Origin: Flavobacterium fluviatile
Lineage (GTDB): Bacteria > Bacteroidota > Bacteroidia > Flavobacteriales > Flavobacteriaceae
Direction of reading: 5' to 3'
Length of the DNA: 64,000 nt
Assembly: GCF_010645065.1 (NCBI RefSeq)
Contig: NZ_JAADZW010000007.1
Location: 1-64,000, forward strand
The notes under the pieces are model-generated. The model searched no databases. It saw nothing but the letters and a program-made list of their open reading frames with translations, and was not told where the DNA came from. A program made the translations under genes and the position numbers. Positions 26,599 to 34,571 of this stretch are shown here, in pieces. The first letter of the stretch is position 1. Each line of letters opens with the position of its first letter.

Positions 26599-28062
26599 TT
26601 ACAATTTACTAATATAACTTCCGTACATATCTTTAAACTGGTGTCCGGTTGCAAAACGGTCTTTACTCAATTTTTTATACTCTACCAAAGCCCATAAAAT
26701 AAATTCTTTCATGAAATATTGGTCTTTATTATCCAATTGTGGCTGGTATTTCTTTATCAAAGTATCTAAAGGAGTTACTTCATCTAAAACAGCATAATAT
26801 TCAGCATCTGAAGCTTCGTCTAATAATTCGAATCCGCTTTCAGCAAAAAACCATTCGATCACATCTGAATATGGGGTTTTTTCTCCTGGTTTTTCAAGTT
26901 TTTCAATCTTCGGAAAATAATCAGAAAATAAAGTACGAATTGCGGAACCAATTAAACTCTGTGCCACATAAGCTGCTCCCTCCTGCTCCCCTTCGTAAAC
27001 CAATTCTACTTTTCCGGTTATTGCCGGAATGATTCCGATAAAGTCTGATAAACGTAATGTGGTTTTATCAACACCAGAAATCAAAGCACGACGTTCTGCT
27101 GTACTTATTAAGTTTTCAAAAGCTGTAATGCTCATTCTCGCACTTACACCACTTTTGTTGTCGATATATTCGCTTTCACGGGCTTCAAAACTAATTTGCT
27201 CTAAAATATCCCTTGCCAGATTTGGAACATGAACTATATCAGTTTGATTTTGGTCTAATTTAGATTCTTGTTCTGTAATAGTTCTTGCTATAGCGACACT
27301 TTCCGGGTAATGTGTCAGGATTTGAGAACCTATCCTGTCTTTCAAAGGTGTTACGATACTTCCGCGATTGGTATAATCTTCCGGATTTGCTGTGAAAATA
27401 AACTGCATATCAAGAGGCATTCTCAATTTAAAACCACGAATCTGAATATCGCCTTCCTGCAAAATATTAAATAATGCTACCTGAATTCTTGCTTGTAAAT
27501 CTGGTAATTCGTTGATTACAAAAATACAGCGATTCGCTCTCGGAATCATTCCGAAGTGAATAACACGATCGTCTGCATAAGACAGCTTTAAATTTGCTGC
27601 CTTAATCGGATCGACATCTCCGATTAAATCGGCTACAGTTACATCAGGCGTTGCTAATTTTTCGAAAAAGCGCTCACTTCTGTGTAACCATGAAATTGGA
27701 GTTTCATCGCCTTTTTGTTCAATTAAATCTTTGGCAAAACGGGAAATTGGATTTAGCGGATCATCATTAATTTCTGAACCCGAAACAAACGGAATATATT
27801 CATCTAATAATTCTATCATTTTACGGGCCAGACGAGTTTTTGCCTGACCGCGAAGCCCTAATAAATTGATATTATGGCGAGATAAAATGGCGCGTTCCAA
27901 TTCGGGAATTACAGTATTTTCAAAACCATGCACACCTTCAAAAACCGGTTTTCCTGATTTAATTTTTTCTCGAAGATTATTTCGTAATTCGTCTTTAATC
28001 GATTTTGTGATATATCCTGAAGCCTTTAATTGACCTAATGTATTTATGTTATTTATTTCCAT
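26599..28062 (-). CDS. MoxR-like AAA ATPase (magnesium-chelatase type)
   Basis: The 487-residue ATPase has Walker A GLRGQAKTR (about residues 69-77, Lys75-Thr76), a Walker B-like CIFVINELPDL in which Asn-Glu replaces the usual Asp-Glu, and a sensor stretch FIFTANPEDYT. This fits the MoxR/ChlI branch of AAA+ proteins. Such ATPases usually act with a VWA-domain partner as a metal-insertion or protein-remodelling machine. The VWA gene directly upstream (28237-29355) is the expected partner. The substrate is unknown. About 150 residues at the C-terminus have no motif I recognise. Confidence 0.85.
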   Translation of the reverse strand: MEINNINTLGQLKASGYITKSIKDELRNNLREKIKSGKPVFEGVHGFENTVIPELERAILSRHNINLLGLRGQAKTRLARKMIELLDEYIPFVSGSEINDDPLNPISRFAKDLIEQKGDETPISWLHRSERFFEKLATPDVTVADLIGDVDPIKAANLKLSYADDRVIHFGMIPRANRCIFVINELPDLQARIQVALFNILQEGDIQIRGFKLRMPLDMQFIFTANPEDYTNRGSIVTPLKDRIGSQILTHYPESVAIARTITEQESKLDQNQTDIVHVPNLARDILEQISFEARESEYIDNKSGVSARMSITAFENLISTAERRALISGVDKTTLRLSDFIGIIPAITGKVELVYEGEQEGAAYVAQSLIGSAIRTLFSDYFPKIEKLEKPGEKTPYSDVIEWFFAESGFELLDEASDAEYYAVLDEVTPLDTLIKKYQPQLDNKDQYFMKEFILWALVEYKKLSKDRFATGHQFKDMYGSYISKL

Positions 28063-28079
28063 TGTATTGATGTAAATTT

Positions 28080-28226
28080 TTATTTTTTATTTTTCCGAAA
28101 GCAAAACATTTTGTCTTCACTTTGCGTAGACGCACTACAGTGATTCTCTACGATATGCGCTGCATTTATTTGGCCTTAAAAGAATCCTTTGTCACTTTGT
28201 ACCTCAGAGACTTAGAATCTAAGCAA
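28080..28226. repeat. intergenic repeat-like sequence (CTTTGCG / AGAATCTAAGCA family)
   Basis: The gap between the AAA and VWA genes holds CACTTTGCGTAGACGCAC and, further on, TTAGAATCTAAGCAACTTAG. The same words recur around 31195-31375 (CTTTGCG copies and AAGAATCTAAGCA). They appear to be members of one dispersed flavobacterial intergenic repeat. No coding frame is seen. Confidence 0.45.
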
Positions 28227-28236
28227 CTTAGAACCT

Positions 28237-29355
28237 TTACTTAACCCTTTTCTTCCTATTGGTCTCATAATCTTCAAAAATCATTTCGCCCAGCCCTTTT
28301 AATCCGGTGTAAAATGCTTTCCCCTGATTTGCTTCGGTAAAATGATTCACAAATCGCTGTAAATAAGGATCCCTTGCAATCATAAAAGTAGTAATCGGGA
28401 TATGTAATTTTCTTGCCTGCTGCGCCTGTGTGTAACATTTATCGACAATATATTCATCAAGACCGTTGCTGTTCATATAATACGAACCATCACGTTCGCG
28501 AACGCAGCTTGGTTTTCCATCGGTAATCATGAAAATCTGTTTGTTGGTATTTCGCTTTCTTCGAAGAATATCCATCGCCAACTGCAAACCGGCAACCGTA
28601 TTGGTATGATAAGGTCCAACCTGCAGATAAGGTAGATCTTTGATTGGGATTGTCCAGGCATCATTTCCGAAAACCAGAATATCTAAAGTATCTTTTGGAT
28701 AACGCGTGGTGATTAATTCAGCCAAAGCCATGGCTACTTTTTTGGCAGGTGTAACCCGGTCTTCACCATACAAAATCATACTATGACTGATGTCTATCAT
28801 CAAAACAGTACTCATTTGTGCTTTGAATTGGGTTTCCTCCACAACCAGATCATTTTCGGTCAGCATGAAGCTTTCTACACCATTGTTGATTTGGGCATTT
28901 CGCAAACTTTCTGTCAATGAAATACGCTCTAAGCCGTCTCCGAAATTAAATTCACGAAACTCTCCTGTATGCTCGTCACCGTTTCCGGCATGTTTGGTTT
29001 TGTGATTTCCGTTTCCGGCACGTTTTAAATTTCCAAAAATCTGATCTAAAGCCTGCTGACGAATCGCTCTTTCTGTTTTGGCTGTGATTCCTAAACCGGG
29101 ACTTCCGTCATTTTTAACTTCGTCTTTTATGTATCCTTTTTTCTTGAGATCTTCGATAAAATCTTCAATTGTGTAGTTCTCATCAGTTAGTTTGTATTCT
29201 TTATCCAGTTCACGAAGCCAGTCTATAGCTTCGTCAAAATCCCCCGAGGTATGGGTGATCAGCTCTTTGAAAATGCCAAAAAGTTTTTCAAACGGAGACT
29301 GAAAAGGAGCTTCGTAAGTCTTAAAATAAAAGCCTTTTTTAAATTCGTTTTTCAT
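28237..29355 (-). CDS. VWA-domain protein, partner of the MoxR-like ATPase
   Basis: The 372-residue protein has an N-terminal region with a small, G/H/N-rich linker (about residues 110-130) and a von Willebrand A domain from about residue 180. The metal-ion-dependent adhesion site motif Asp-x-Ser-x-Ser is at 188-192 (DISHS), followed by the conserved threonine region and the aspartate in MITDGKPSC. In MoxR-VWA systems this domain binds the substrate through a metal ion. The gene lies 174 bases upstream of the ATPase gene, on the same strand; the gap contains a repeat. The whole unit has no visible target protein. Confidence 0.88.
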   Translation of the reverse strand: MKNEFKKGFYFKTYEAPFQSPFEKLFGIFKELITHTSGDFDEAIDWLRELDKEYKLTDENYTIEDFIEDLKKKGYIKDEVKNDGSPGLGITAKTERAIRQQALDQIFGNLKRAGNGNHKTKHAGNGDEHTGEFREFNFGDGLERISLTESLRNAQINNGVESFMLTENDLVVEETQFKAQMSTVLMIDISHSMILYGEDRVTPAKKVAMALAELITTRYPKDTLDILVFGNDAWTIPIKDLPYLQVGPYHTNTVAGLQLAMDILRRKRNTNKQIFMITDGKPSCVRERDGSYYMNSNGLDEYIVDKCYTQAQQARKLHIPITTFMIARDPYLQRFVNHFTEANQGKAFYTGLKGLGEMIFEDYETNRKKRVK

Positions 29356-29462
29356 AATTTTTAAAATTACGTTTTTTTAGAATTATGAAAAACGAATTGT
29401 TTATTAATTTTTAGTTAAAATAAACAACCAAAAACTAGAGCTAACAGCGTTAAATATAATAA

Positions 29463-29843
29463 TTATTCAAACTTTCCATCCAAATAATACCAAGTGGAAT
29501 TTTCGAATTTAAAAGTAGAAAATTCATAATGAACTTGTGGTTTACTATTTGAATCTAAAAAGTACGCCTTAAATTCGACCGTATTTTCAGTAAAACTCAA
29601 AATTTCAAGTTTCTGCCATTTATTGGAAACCGCCCATCTTAAAATTTCAGGCTCAGTATAATATTTTCTTTCTGAAAAATAAGTGGTTTCCAGAAGATAA
29701 TCAGCATTATGGGTTGCATACGCCGAATATCTGGAACGCATTAAAGCCAAAGCTGTAGCTGCTTTTTTATTATTTCCAAGATATAATCCGCAGCAATTTT
29801 CAAACAGCAGACCTGTGTCGCAAAAGCATTTTTTACTCTTCAT
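29463..29843 (-). CDS. YchJ family protein with SEC-C-like cysteine cluster
   Basis: This 126-residue protein opens with KKCFCDTGLLFENCCGLYLG, the Cys-x-Cys...Cys-Cys zinc-binding pattern of YchJ/SEC-C proteins, and continues with ALALMRSRYSAYATHNADYLLETTY, the family's core. The function is unknown. I chose the ATG at 29843, since the longer frame starts with six residues that overlap the previous gene more deeply. With this start it overlaps the stop of the 77-residue gene by 11 bases (ATGAAGAGTAA), so the two are translationally coupled. Confidence 0.8.
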   Translation of the reverse strand: MKSKKCFCDTGLLFENCCGLYLGNNKKAATALALMRSRYSAYATHNADYLLETTYFSERKYYTEPEILRWAVSNKWQKLEILSFTENTVEFKAYFLDSNSKPQVHYEFSTFKFENSTWYYLDGKFE

Positions 29844-30066
29844 CAACCGCTTCTTCACCATTAATTTTTACGTGAAGCTGATTCAGTAAAACCTGATAAC
29901 GAGTGATTTCTCTCACTTCTTCATCCTCTTCAGCAAAATCGATCATTTCATCCAACACTTCACTTACTTCCAATAATTTATTATTAGCTTCCCTGTTATT
30001 TTCTGCAGCAATTAGGTCTATAATTTCCTGTACACTTGCTTTTAAAGTTTCGAATTTTGTATTCAT
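29833..30066 (-). CDS. small acidic helical protein, unknown function
   Basis: The 77-residue product is acidic and predicted to be almost all helix (EEDEEVREITRYQVLLNQLHVKING at its centre). It overlaps the YchJ gene by 11 bases and sits between two other small genes on the minus strand. No family is recognised. Upstream of its start there is an inverted repeat (30090-30138). It may be a small adaptor. Confidence 0.6.
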   Translation of the reverse strand: MNTKFETLKASVQEIIDLIAAENNREANNKLLEVSEVLDEMIDFAEEDEEVREITRYQVLLNQLHVKINGEEAVDEE

Positions 30067-30074
30067 GTTTTTTT

Positions 30075-30138
30075 GGTTTCAAGTTTTAGGTTTCAAGTTT
30101 CAGGTTCAACTTGTAACGTGAAACCTGAAACTTGAAAC
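30075..30138. repeat. inverted repeat of a GTTTCAAGTTTCAGG element
   Basis: Bases 30090-30106 (GTTTCAAGTTTCAGGTT) are perfectly complementary to 30122-30138, with a 15-base loop, and a partial third copy starts at 30075. Related wording occurs at 39498-39523 upstream of msrB (GAAACCTGAAACTTAAAAC). It is a short intergenic repeat of the genome, positioned here between two small minus-strand genes, where it could form a terminator-like hairpin. Confidence 0.65.
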
Positions 30139-30146
30139 AAATATTT

Positions 30147-30293
30147 TTACTCTTCGTTTTTACTTTCGTTAAACTTCTTTACTATTTCTTTCAGTTTTTC
30201 TTTACGAACCAATTCAGCTTGTTTAGCTTTTGCCTGGGCTTTGTGCAATTTGTCATTGTGCTTTTTGATGTTCTTTTCGTTATTGCGTCCCAT
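30147..30293 (-). CDS. very small basic helical protein, 48 residues
   Basis: On the minus strand, ATG at 30293 opens a 48-codon frame ending with TAA at 30147. The product reads MGRNNEKNIKKHNDKLHKAQ, then about 25 residues rich in Lys and Glu, ending NESKNEE. It is predicted as one charged helix. Its ATG overlaps the stop of the upstream 180-residue gene in TAATG, which supports translation. I believe similar short proteins occur in other flavobacteria, but I did not check. The function is unknown. Confidence 0.6.
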   Translation of the reverse strand: MGRNNEKNIKKHNDKLHKAQAKAKQAELVRKEKLKEIVKKFNESKNEE

Positions 30294-30835
30294 TATATTT
30301 CTCTTTTAATTTCTTCTAAACTTTTCTCCGTAAAAATCAATTCGTTGATAATCTGTTTTCTTAAATCGTCAATATTATCGTAATCAAAATGTTTTGCCCA
30401 CGAAGTCAATTGCTGTAAATTCCGAATCTGCTTTAACTTTTTTGCGGTTCCAAAACTGGTTCTTAAAATTGCCTTTCCATCATATTCAGGATTATTTCTA
30501 TGCTCGTAATTGGCAAGATTATTTTCGAAATCTGCTTTAAGGTAATACAATTTCTCTTCGGCATTATCCGGATAAAATTCTTCCCATTTTGCAAAACCTA
30601 CTTTGGTTTTAGATTCCGTTTCAGGATTTCGGGCTATTAAACGCCATTTACTATTCGCCAGCCTTCCCCAATGATTCGAAACGCGGTACATTCCTTCTTC
30701 AGTATAATAATACGTACTTCCTGCTTTACTTTCAAATTGCTTTTTCAAACCTTCAATTGCATCTGGAAGCACTTCATTAAAAACACAAAAGGTGTTTTTA
30801 AAAGAATTTGGATGTGGCTTAAAGTTTTTTTGCAT
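30293..30835 (-). CDS. conserved-looking protein of unknown function, 180 residues
   Basis: The product has 180 residues from the ATG at 30835; a TTG two codons upstream is less likely. It has many aromatic and charged residues (STYYYTEEGMYRVSNHWGRLA; KWEEFYPDNAEEKLYYLKADFE) and no recognised domain, signal or membrane segment. It is the first gene of a minus-strand run (this gene, the 48-residue gene, the 77-residue gene, YchJ, VWA, AAA ATPase). Its stop overlaps the start of the 48-residue gene. Confidence 0.65.
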   Translation of the reverse strand: MQKNFKPHPNSFKNTFCVFNEVLPDAIEGLKKQFESKAGSTYYYTEEGMYRVSNHWGRLANSKWRLIARNPETESKTKVGFAKWEEFYPDNAEEKLYYLKADFENNLANYEHRNNPEYDGKAILRTSFGTAKKLKQIRNLQQLTSWAKHFDYDNIDDLRKQIINELIFTEKSLEEIKREI

Positions 30836-30921
30836 GTACAAATATACTCAGATTGTCAAGAACTCCCTAAAACAAACCTAAATTGATTAACTTTGCAGCT
30901 TCAATTTTAAAATAAAAAACT

Positions 30922-31167
30922 ATGTCTAAAGATTCAGAACAAAAAATGCCACAAAAAGGAGTTTTTACAGGGATTATAGAAAAAGATCAAAATAATAATT
31001 ATTTCTGTGGTGAATATCTTTTAGACTATAAAATGGTTCAGGCTAAATTTAAAGAGGGTGATTGGATTACAATAAAATCCATTATTGAAAATCCAAGCGA
31101 TATAAGCTACGATAAATACCCTAAAAAATCCAGAAACTTCGACAAGGCCAATCATAAACCGGAATAG
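30922..31167 (+). CDS. small protein of unknown function, 81 residues
   Basis: The 81-residue product begins MSKDSEQKMPQKGVFTGII and seems to be a single small domain with beta strands (FCGEYLLDYKMVQAKFKEGDWITIKSI). No family is recognised. A TAACTTTG sequence at 30888-30895 matches the -7 box and lies 26 bases before the ATG, which favours a real gene. It is divergent from the minus-strand 180-residue gene. Confidence 0.6.
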   Translation: MSKDSEQKMPQKGVFTGIIEKDQNNNYFCGEYLLDYKMVQAKFKEGDWITIKSIIENPSDISYDKYPKKSRNFDKANHKPE

Positions 31168-31518
31168 TTTTTTGTTTCTGGTTTTTCTTGTTTCTGGTTG
31201 TTTGCCGGAAGGTATTTTTTTAACCGCAAAGTACGGCAGTTTTTTAAAATTAAGAATCTAAGCATACCTAATATAAAAGTTTGCAAAGTTATGTGTTGAC
31301 ACAGCTTTGCGAACTTTTAATTTTTAATGATCCTAAAAAAACTTTGCGTGCTTTGCAGTTAAAAAAACAAAGTTAACGTTTTAATAAACCAACTTTCCTG
31401 AATATTTTTTCGATCAAAACTAAAAAGTTAAAAAAAAGTGTACCTTTGCAAAAAATTTGTCAATTTGAACTAATTAATATCGATTTCAAACTAATAGACA
31501 AGTAGTTACCTTTTATTT
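31168..31518. repeat. intergenic region with nested inverted repeats of the CTTTGC family
   Basis: An outer inverted repeat pairs TTTTTTAACCGCAAAGTACG (from about 31208) with its near complement near 31340-31370. Inside, AAAAGTTTGCAAAG (from about 31277) pairs with CTTTGCGAACTTTT (to about 31318). A TACCTTTG -7 box at 31441-31448 then serves the J-domain gene. The words match those in the 28080-28226 gap, so this is another copy of the dispersed repeat. No other gene is visible. Confidence 0.6.
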
Positions 31519-31959
31519 ATGAAAAAAATAGTTGAATACCGCAAGTTACTAAACGTAGAAAAAACTGTAGAGCTAAAAGATTTAAAAACAATTTATCGTA
31601 ATGCGATGAAGGAATCTCATCCTGATAAATTTGTGGGAAATGAAGCTGGTTTAAAAGAGGCAGAAGAAAAAAGTAAAACGATCATTGAGGCTTACCACTT
31701 TTTAGTAAGTATTCACCCTGATACCATTAAACTTAATTTACCTGAATATACCGAGACTATCTCAACTTGTACAATTACTGATTTCAAATTTGTAGAAGGC
31801 CGTTTAATTATTGATTTCTCTAACGGAAGCGTTTATGAATACATTAGCGTTCCTAAAGCAACTTACGTGAAAATGGTAAATGCTGATTCTCCAGCAAGAT
31901 TTGCAAAAAGACATATTTTAAACTCTTTTACCTGGAGAAAGAAAACAAATCAGGAATAA
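31519..31959 (+). CDS. J-domain protein fused to a KTSC domain
   Basis: The 146-residue protein joins an N-terminal J-domain-like helix pair with the HPD motif (residues 34-36; ESHPDKFVG) to a KTSC domain (about 85-140; FSNGSVYEYISVPKATYVKM and SPARFAKRHI). J domains stimulate DnaK-type ATPases. KTSC domains are short modules known from the C-terminus of some lysyl-tRNA synthetases and from stand-alone proteins, with no settled role. The pairing suggests that the KTSC part brings a client or RNA to DnaK. A terminator follows at 31980. Confidence 0.8.
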   Translation: MKKIVEYRKLLNVEKTVELKDLKTIYRNAMKESHPDKFVGNEAGLKEAEEKSKTIIEAYHFLVSIHPDTIKLNLPEYTETISTCTITDFKFVEGRLIIDFSNGSVYEYISVPKATYVKMVNADSPARFAKRHILNSFTWRKKTNQE

Positions 31960-31979
31960 ATTTCACAATACATATTTTT

Positions 31980-32009
31980 AAAGCATTCTGGACTCAGAAT
32001 GCTTTTTTT
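31980..32009 (+). terminator. intrinsic terminator after the J-domain gene
   Basis: AAAGCATTCTG (31980-31990) pairs perfectly with CAGAATGCTTT (31995-32005) over a GACT loop. A T-run follows. Confidence 0.9.
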
Positions 32010-32153
32010 ATACCCAAAAAACATCAAATTGTTCAATTTGATTCTTAATAGTACATCAAAGGGTTGTTCTTAATATAAATAAACAACCATTAATACCTTA
32101 TTAACTAGCCATTTGAACCCAAAAAAACTATAACAAAATTTTAGGTAGTAAAA

Positions 32154-32185
32154 TTGTTGAAGTTTTATATTTTTAAATACTTTTG
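32154..32185 (+). promoter_or_regulatory. Bacteroidota-type promoter of the TlpA lipoprotein gene
   Basis: TTG at 32154-32156 and again at 32157-32159 precedes TACTTTTG (32178-32185) with 21 or 18 bases between, matching the TTG/TAnnTTTG pattern. The start codon is at 32220. Confidence 0.7.
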
Positions 32186-32219
32186 TTGCACAAATCAATT
32201 AACTAATTAATTTTTTATA

Positions 32220-33386
32220 ATGAAAAAAATACTTTTTTTACTTATCGCTTCTGCAGCGATAATTTCTTGCAGCAAAGTTAAAGACGGAGAATTCCTTATT
32301 ACTGGAACTGCAAAAGGAATCGAGAACGGCAAAACAATTATTCTTCAGGGTCAGGATCCAACAACCATGGCTACTTTGCCACTTGATACAGTAAAAGTTG
32401 AAAACGGAAAATTCGAAATAAAAGGAAAAGTTACTGAACCTGCTTTTCATACCTTAATTGTTCAGGACGTACAGGGTATGGTACCATTTATCTTAGAAAC
32501 AGGTGAAATTAAAATTGAAGTTGATAAAGATAGTATCCATAAATCAAAAATTTCAGGAACTTATAGCAATGATGAGTATGTAAAGTTCAACGAAGATCTT
32601 ACTAAAGTTCAAAAAAGATTAATGGATTTTCAGAAAAAAAATACTCAGGCTATGCAAACTGCTCAACAAAAACAAGACACAGCAGTTATCAATGGTTTAA
32701 TGAAGGAATACATGGCTATTCAGAATGATGTTCAGGCTGAATCAAAAAAGAAATATACAGCTTATGCTGAATCACACCCAAAATCTTTTATTTCAGTTTT
32801 AATTGTTCAAAGTTTGGCTAATGATCCATCTGCTGATTTCAAAAAAACAGAGGCATTATACAACTCTTTGGATGAGTCTTTGAAAAATACAAAACCCGGA
32901 AAAGCTACTAAAGAAAAAATTGGTCAAATGAAAATGCCTGCAGTTGGTGCGACAGCTCCTCCGGTTGGCAGCGCTAAATGAAGGTCAGATTTTTCAGCTC
33001 CTAATCCTGAAGGCAAAACAGTATCGCTTAAAGAAAGTTTAGGAAAAGTAACAATTGTAGATTTTTGGGCTTCATGGTGTGGACCATGCAGAAAAGAAAA
33101 CCCAAATGTTGTAGCCATTTATAAAGAACTGCACTCAAAAGGTTTAAATATAATTGGTGTTTCACTGGATAAGGAAGCGTCTGCCTGGAAAGAAGCTATC
33201 GCAAAAGATAATTTAACCTGGACACACGTCTCCAACTTAAAATTCTGGGACGAACCAATTGCAAAGCAATACGGAGTTGAATCTATCCCGGCAACCTTTA
33301 TACTTGACGCATCAGGGAAAGTCGTTGCACAGGACTTAAGGGGATCTGAATTAAGAGCAAAAATTTTAGAGCTTTTAGCTAAATAA
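32220..33386 (+). pseudogene. DUF4369/TlpA lipoprotein thioredoxin gene, interrupted by an in-frame TGA
   Basis: The gene starts with a lipoprotein signal (MKKILFLLIASAAIISC, Cys17) and a DUF4369 domain (to about residue 240), then KMPAVGATAP. The frame stops at TGA 32979-32981, but the same frame continues to 33386 with DFSAPNPEGKTVSLKESLGK, FWASWCGPCRKE (thioredoxin CxxC) and a complete TlpA-like end. Between P and DFSAP is a 27-base insertion (32961-32987, PVGSAK-stop-RS) which looks like a diverged copy of the PAVGA linker next to it. Without it the gene would read through. The truncated 253-residue product loses the redox domain. Confidence 0.8.
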
Positions 33387-33407
33387 AAACATAATAAATA
33401 ATAGAAA

Positions 33408-33441
33408 CAAAAAACTCCAGATTTTCATCTGGAGTTTTTTT
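33408..33441. terminator. bidirectional intrinsic terminator
   Basis: CTCCAGAT (33415-33422) pairs with ATCTGGAG (33427-33434) over TTTC, with an A-run before and a T-run after. It can end both the TlpA gene and the convergent cysteine synthase gene. Confidence 0.9.
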
Positions 33442-33460
33442 ATACTTAAAAGTAAACTTA

Positions 33461-34501
33461 TTACTTTACAAATTCAATTTTTTGAGCTTCTTCTTCATTG
33501 ACACTATCAAAGAATCCTTGTTCATTCATCCAGTCGTCACTGAATACTTTACTCATGTAGCGAGAACCGTGATCCGGAAAGATAGCAATAATATTACTGT
33601 CATTCGTAAACTCTCCTTCTTCTGCATATTGTTTGATAGCCTGCATTACAGCACCCGAAGTATATCCGACAAACAAACCTTCTTTACGCGTAATTTCTCT
33701 GGCTGTATGAGCGCTTTCCTCATCTGTAACCTTCATAAATTTATCGATAATATCGAAATCAGTTGCAGACGGTATCAAGTTTTTCCCTAAACCTTCAATA
33801 CGGTACGGGTAAATTTCTTTAGTATCGAATTCTCTTGTTTCGTGGTATTTTTTCAATACTGATCCAAAAGCATCAACACCTAAGATTTTAATATTTGGAT
33901 TTTGTTCTTTTAAGAATTTTGCAGTTCCTGAGATTGTCCCTCCTGTTCCGCTACAGGCAATAAGATGGGTAATTTGTCCTTTGGTTTGCTGCCATATTTC
34001 AGGACCTGTAGTATTGTAGTGCGCATCAATATTTAGCTGGTTAAAATATTGATTAATATAGACAGATCCTTTTGTTTCTTCATGTAAACGTTTTGCAACA
34101 TTGTAATAGGATCTTTCATCATCTGCTGAAACGTGAGCCGGACAAACATAAACTTTTGCACCCAGACTCCTTAACATGTCAATTTTATCTTTGGATGATT
34201 TCGAACTTACTGCCAATATACAATTATAGCCTTTAATAATACTTACCATAGCCAAACTAAAACCCGTATTCCCTGATGTTGTTTCAATTATGGTATCACC
34301 TGGAGATAAAATTCCTCTTCTCTCCGCTTCTTCAATGATATATAATGCTATTCTATCTTTTGACGAATGTCCCGGATTAAAAGCTTCTACCTTTGCGTAG
34401 AAATTTCCTTCTAAACCTTCGGTGACTTTATTTAGCTTAATAAGTGGAGTGTTACCTATTAACTCTAAAACATTATTATAAGCATTTATTTCTTCTTTCA
34501 T
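33461..34501 (-). CDS. PLP-dependent cysteine synthase / cystathionine beta-synthase-like enzyme
   Basis: The 346-residue protein is a fold-type II PLP enzyme of the O-acetylserine sulfhydrylase family. Seen are NTPLIKLN, the PLP lysine in GHSSKDRIA (Lys48), [12 protein letters not shown] (substrate loop) and [10 protein letters not shown] (phosphate loop). The family makes cysteine or cystathionine from an activated serine. The extra C-terminal stretch after [16 protein letters not shown] resembles the cystathionine beta-synthase branch without CBS domains. Met1 at 34519 is less likely than the ATG at 34501, which gives the usual N-terminus. Confidence 0.88.
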   Translation of the reverse strand: MKEEINAYNNVLELIGNTPLIKLNKVTEGLEGNFYAKVEAFNPGHSSKDRIALYIIEEAERRGILSPGDTIIETTSGNTGFSLAMVSIIKGYNCILAVSSKSSKDKIDMLRSLGAKVYVCPAHVSADDERSYYNVAKRLHEETKGSVYINQYFNQLNIDAHYNTTGPEIWQQTKGQITHLIACSGTGGTISGTAKFLKEQNPNIKILGVDAFGSVLKKYHETREFDTKEIYPYRIEGLGKNLIPSATDFDIIDKFMKVTDEESAHTAREITRKEGLFVGYTSGAVMQAIKQYAEEGEFTNDSNIIAIFPDHGSRYMSKVFSDDWMNEQGFFDSVNEEEAQKIEFVK

Positions 34502-34571
34502 AAAAAAATAGTTAATCAAAGGTATTTTTAAATAACCCCGATAGGTTGCAAATTTAACAAAAAAAATCTAA

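Noticed and set aside
32979..32981. TGA as a selenocysteine codon in the TlpA gene
   Set aside because: The stop is inside a 27-base insert that homologues lack, not at a catalytic cysteine, and there is no SECIS-like hairpin just after it.
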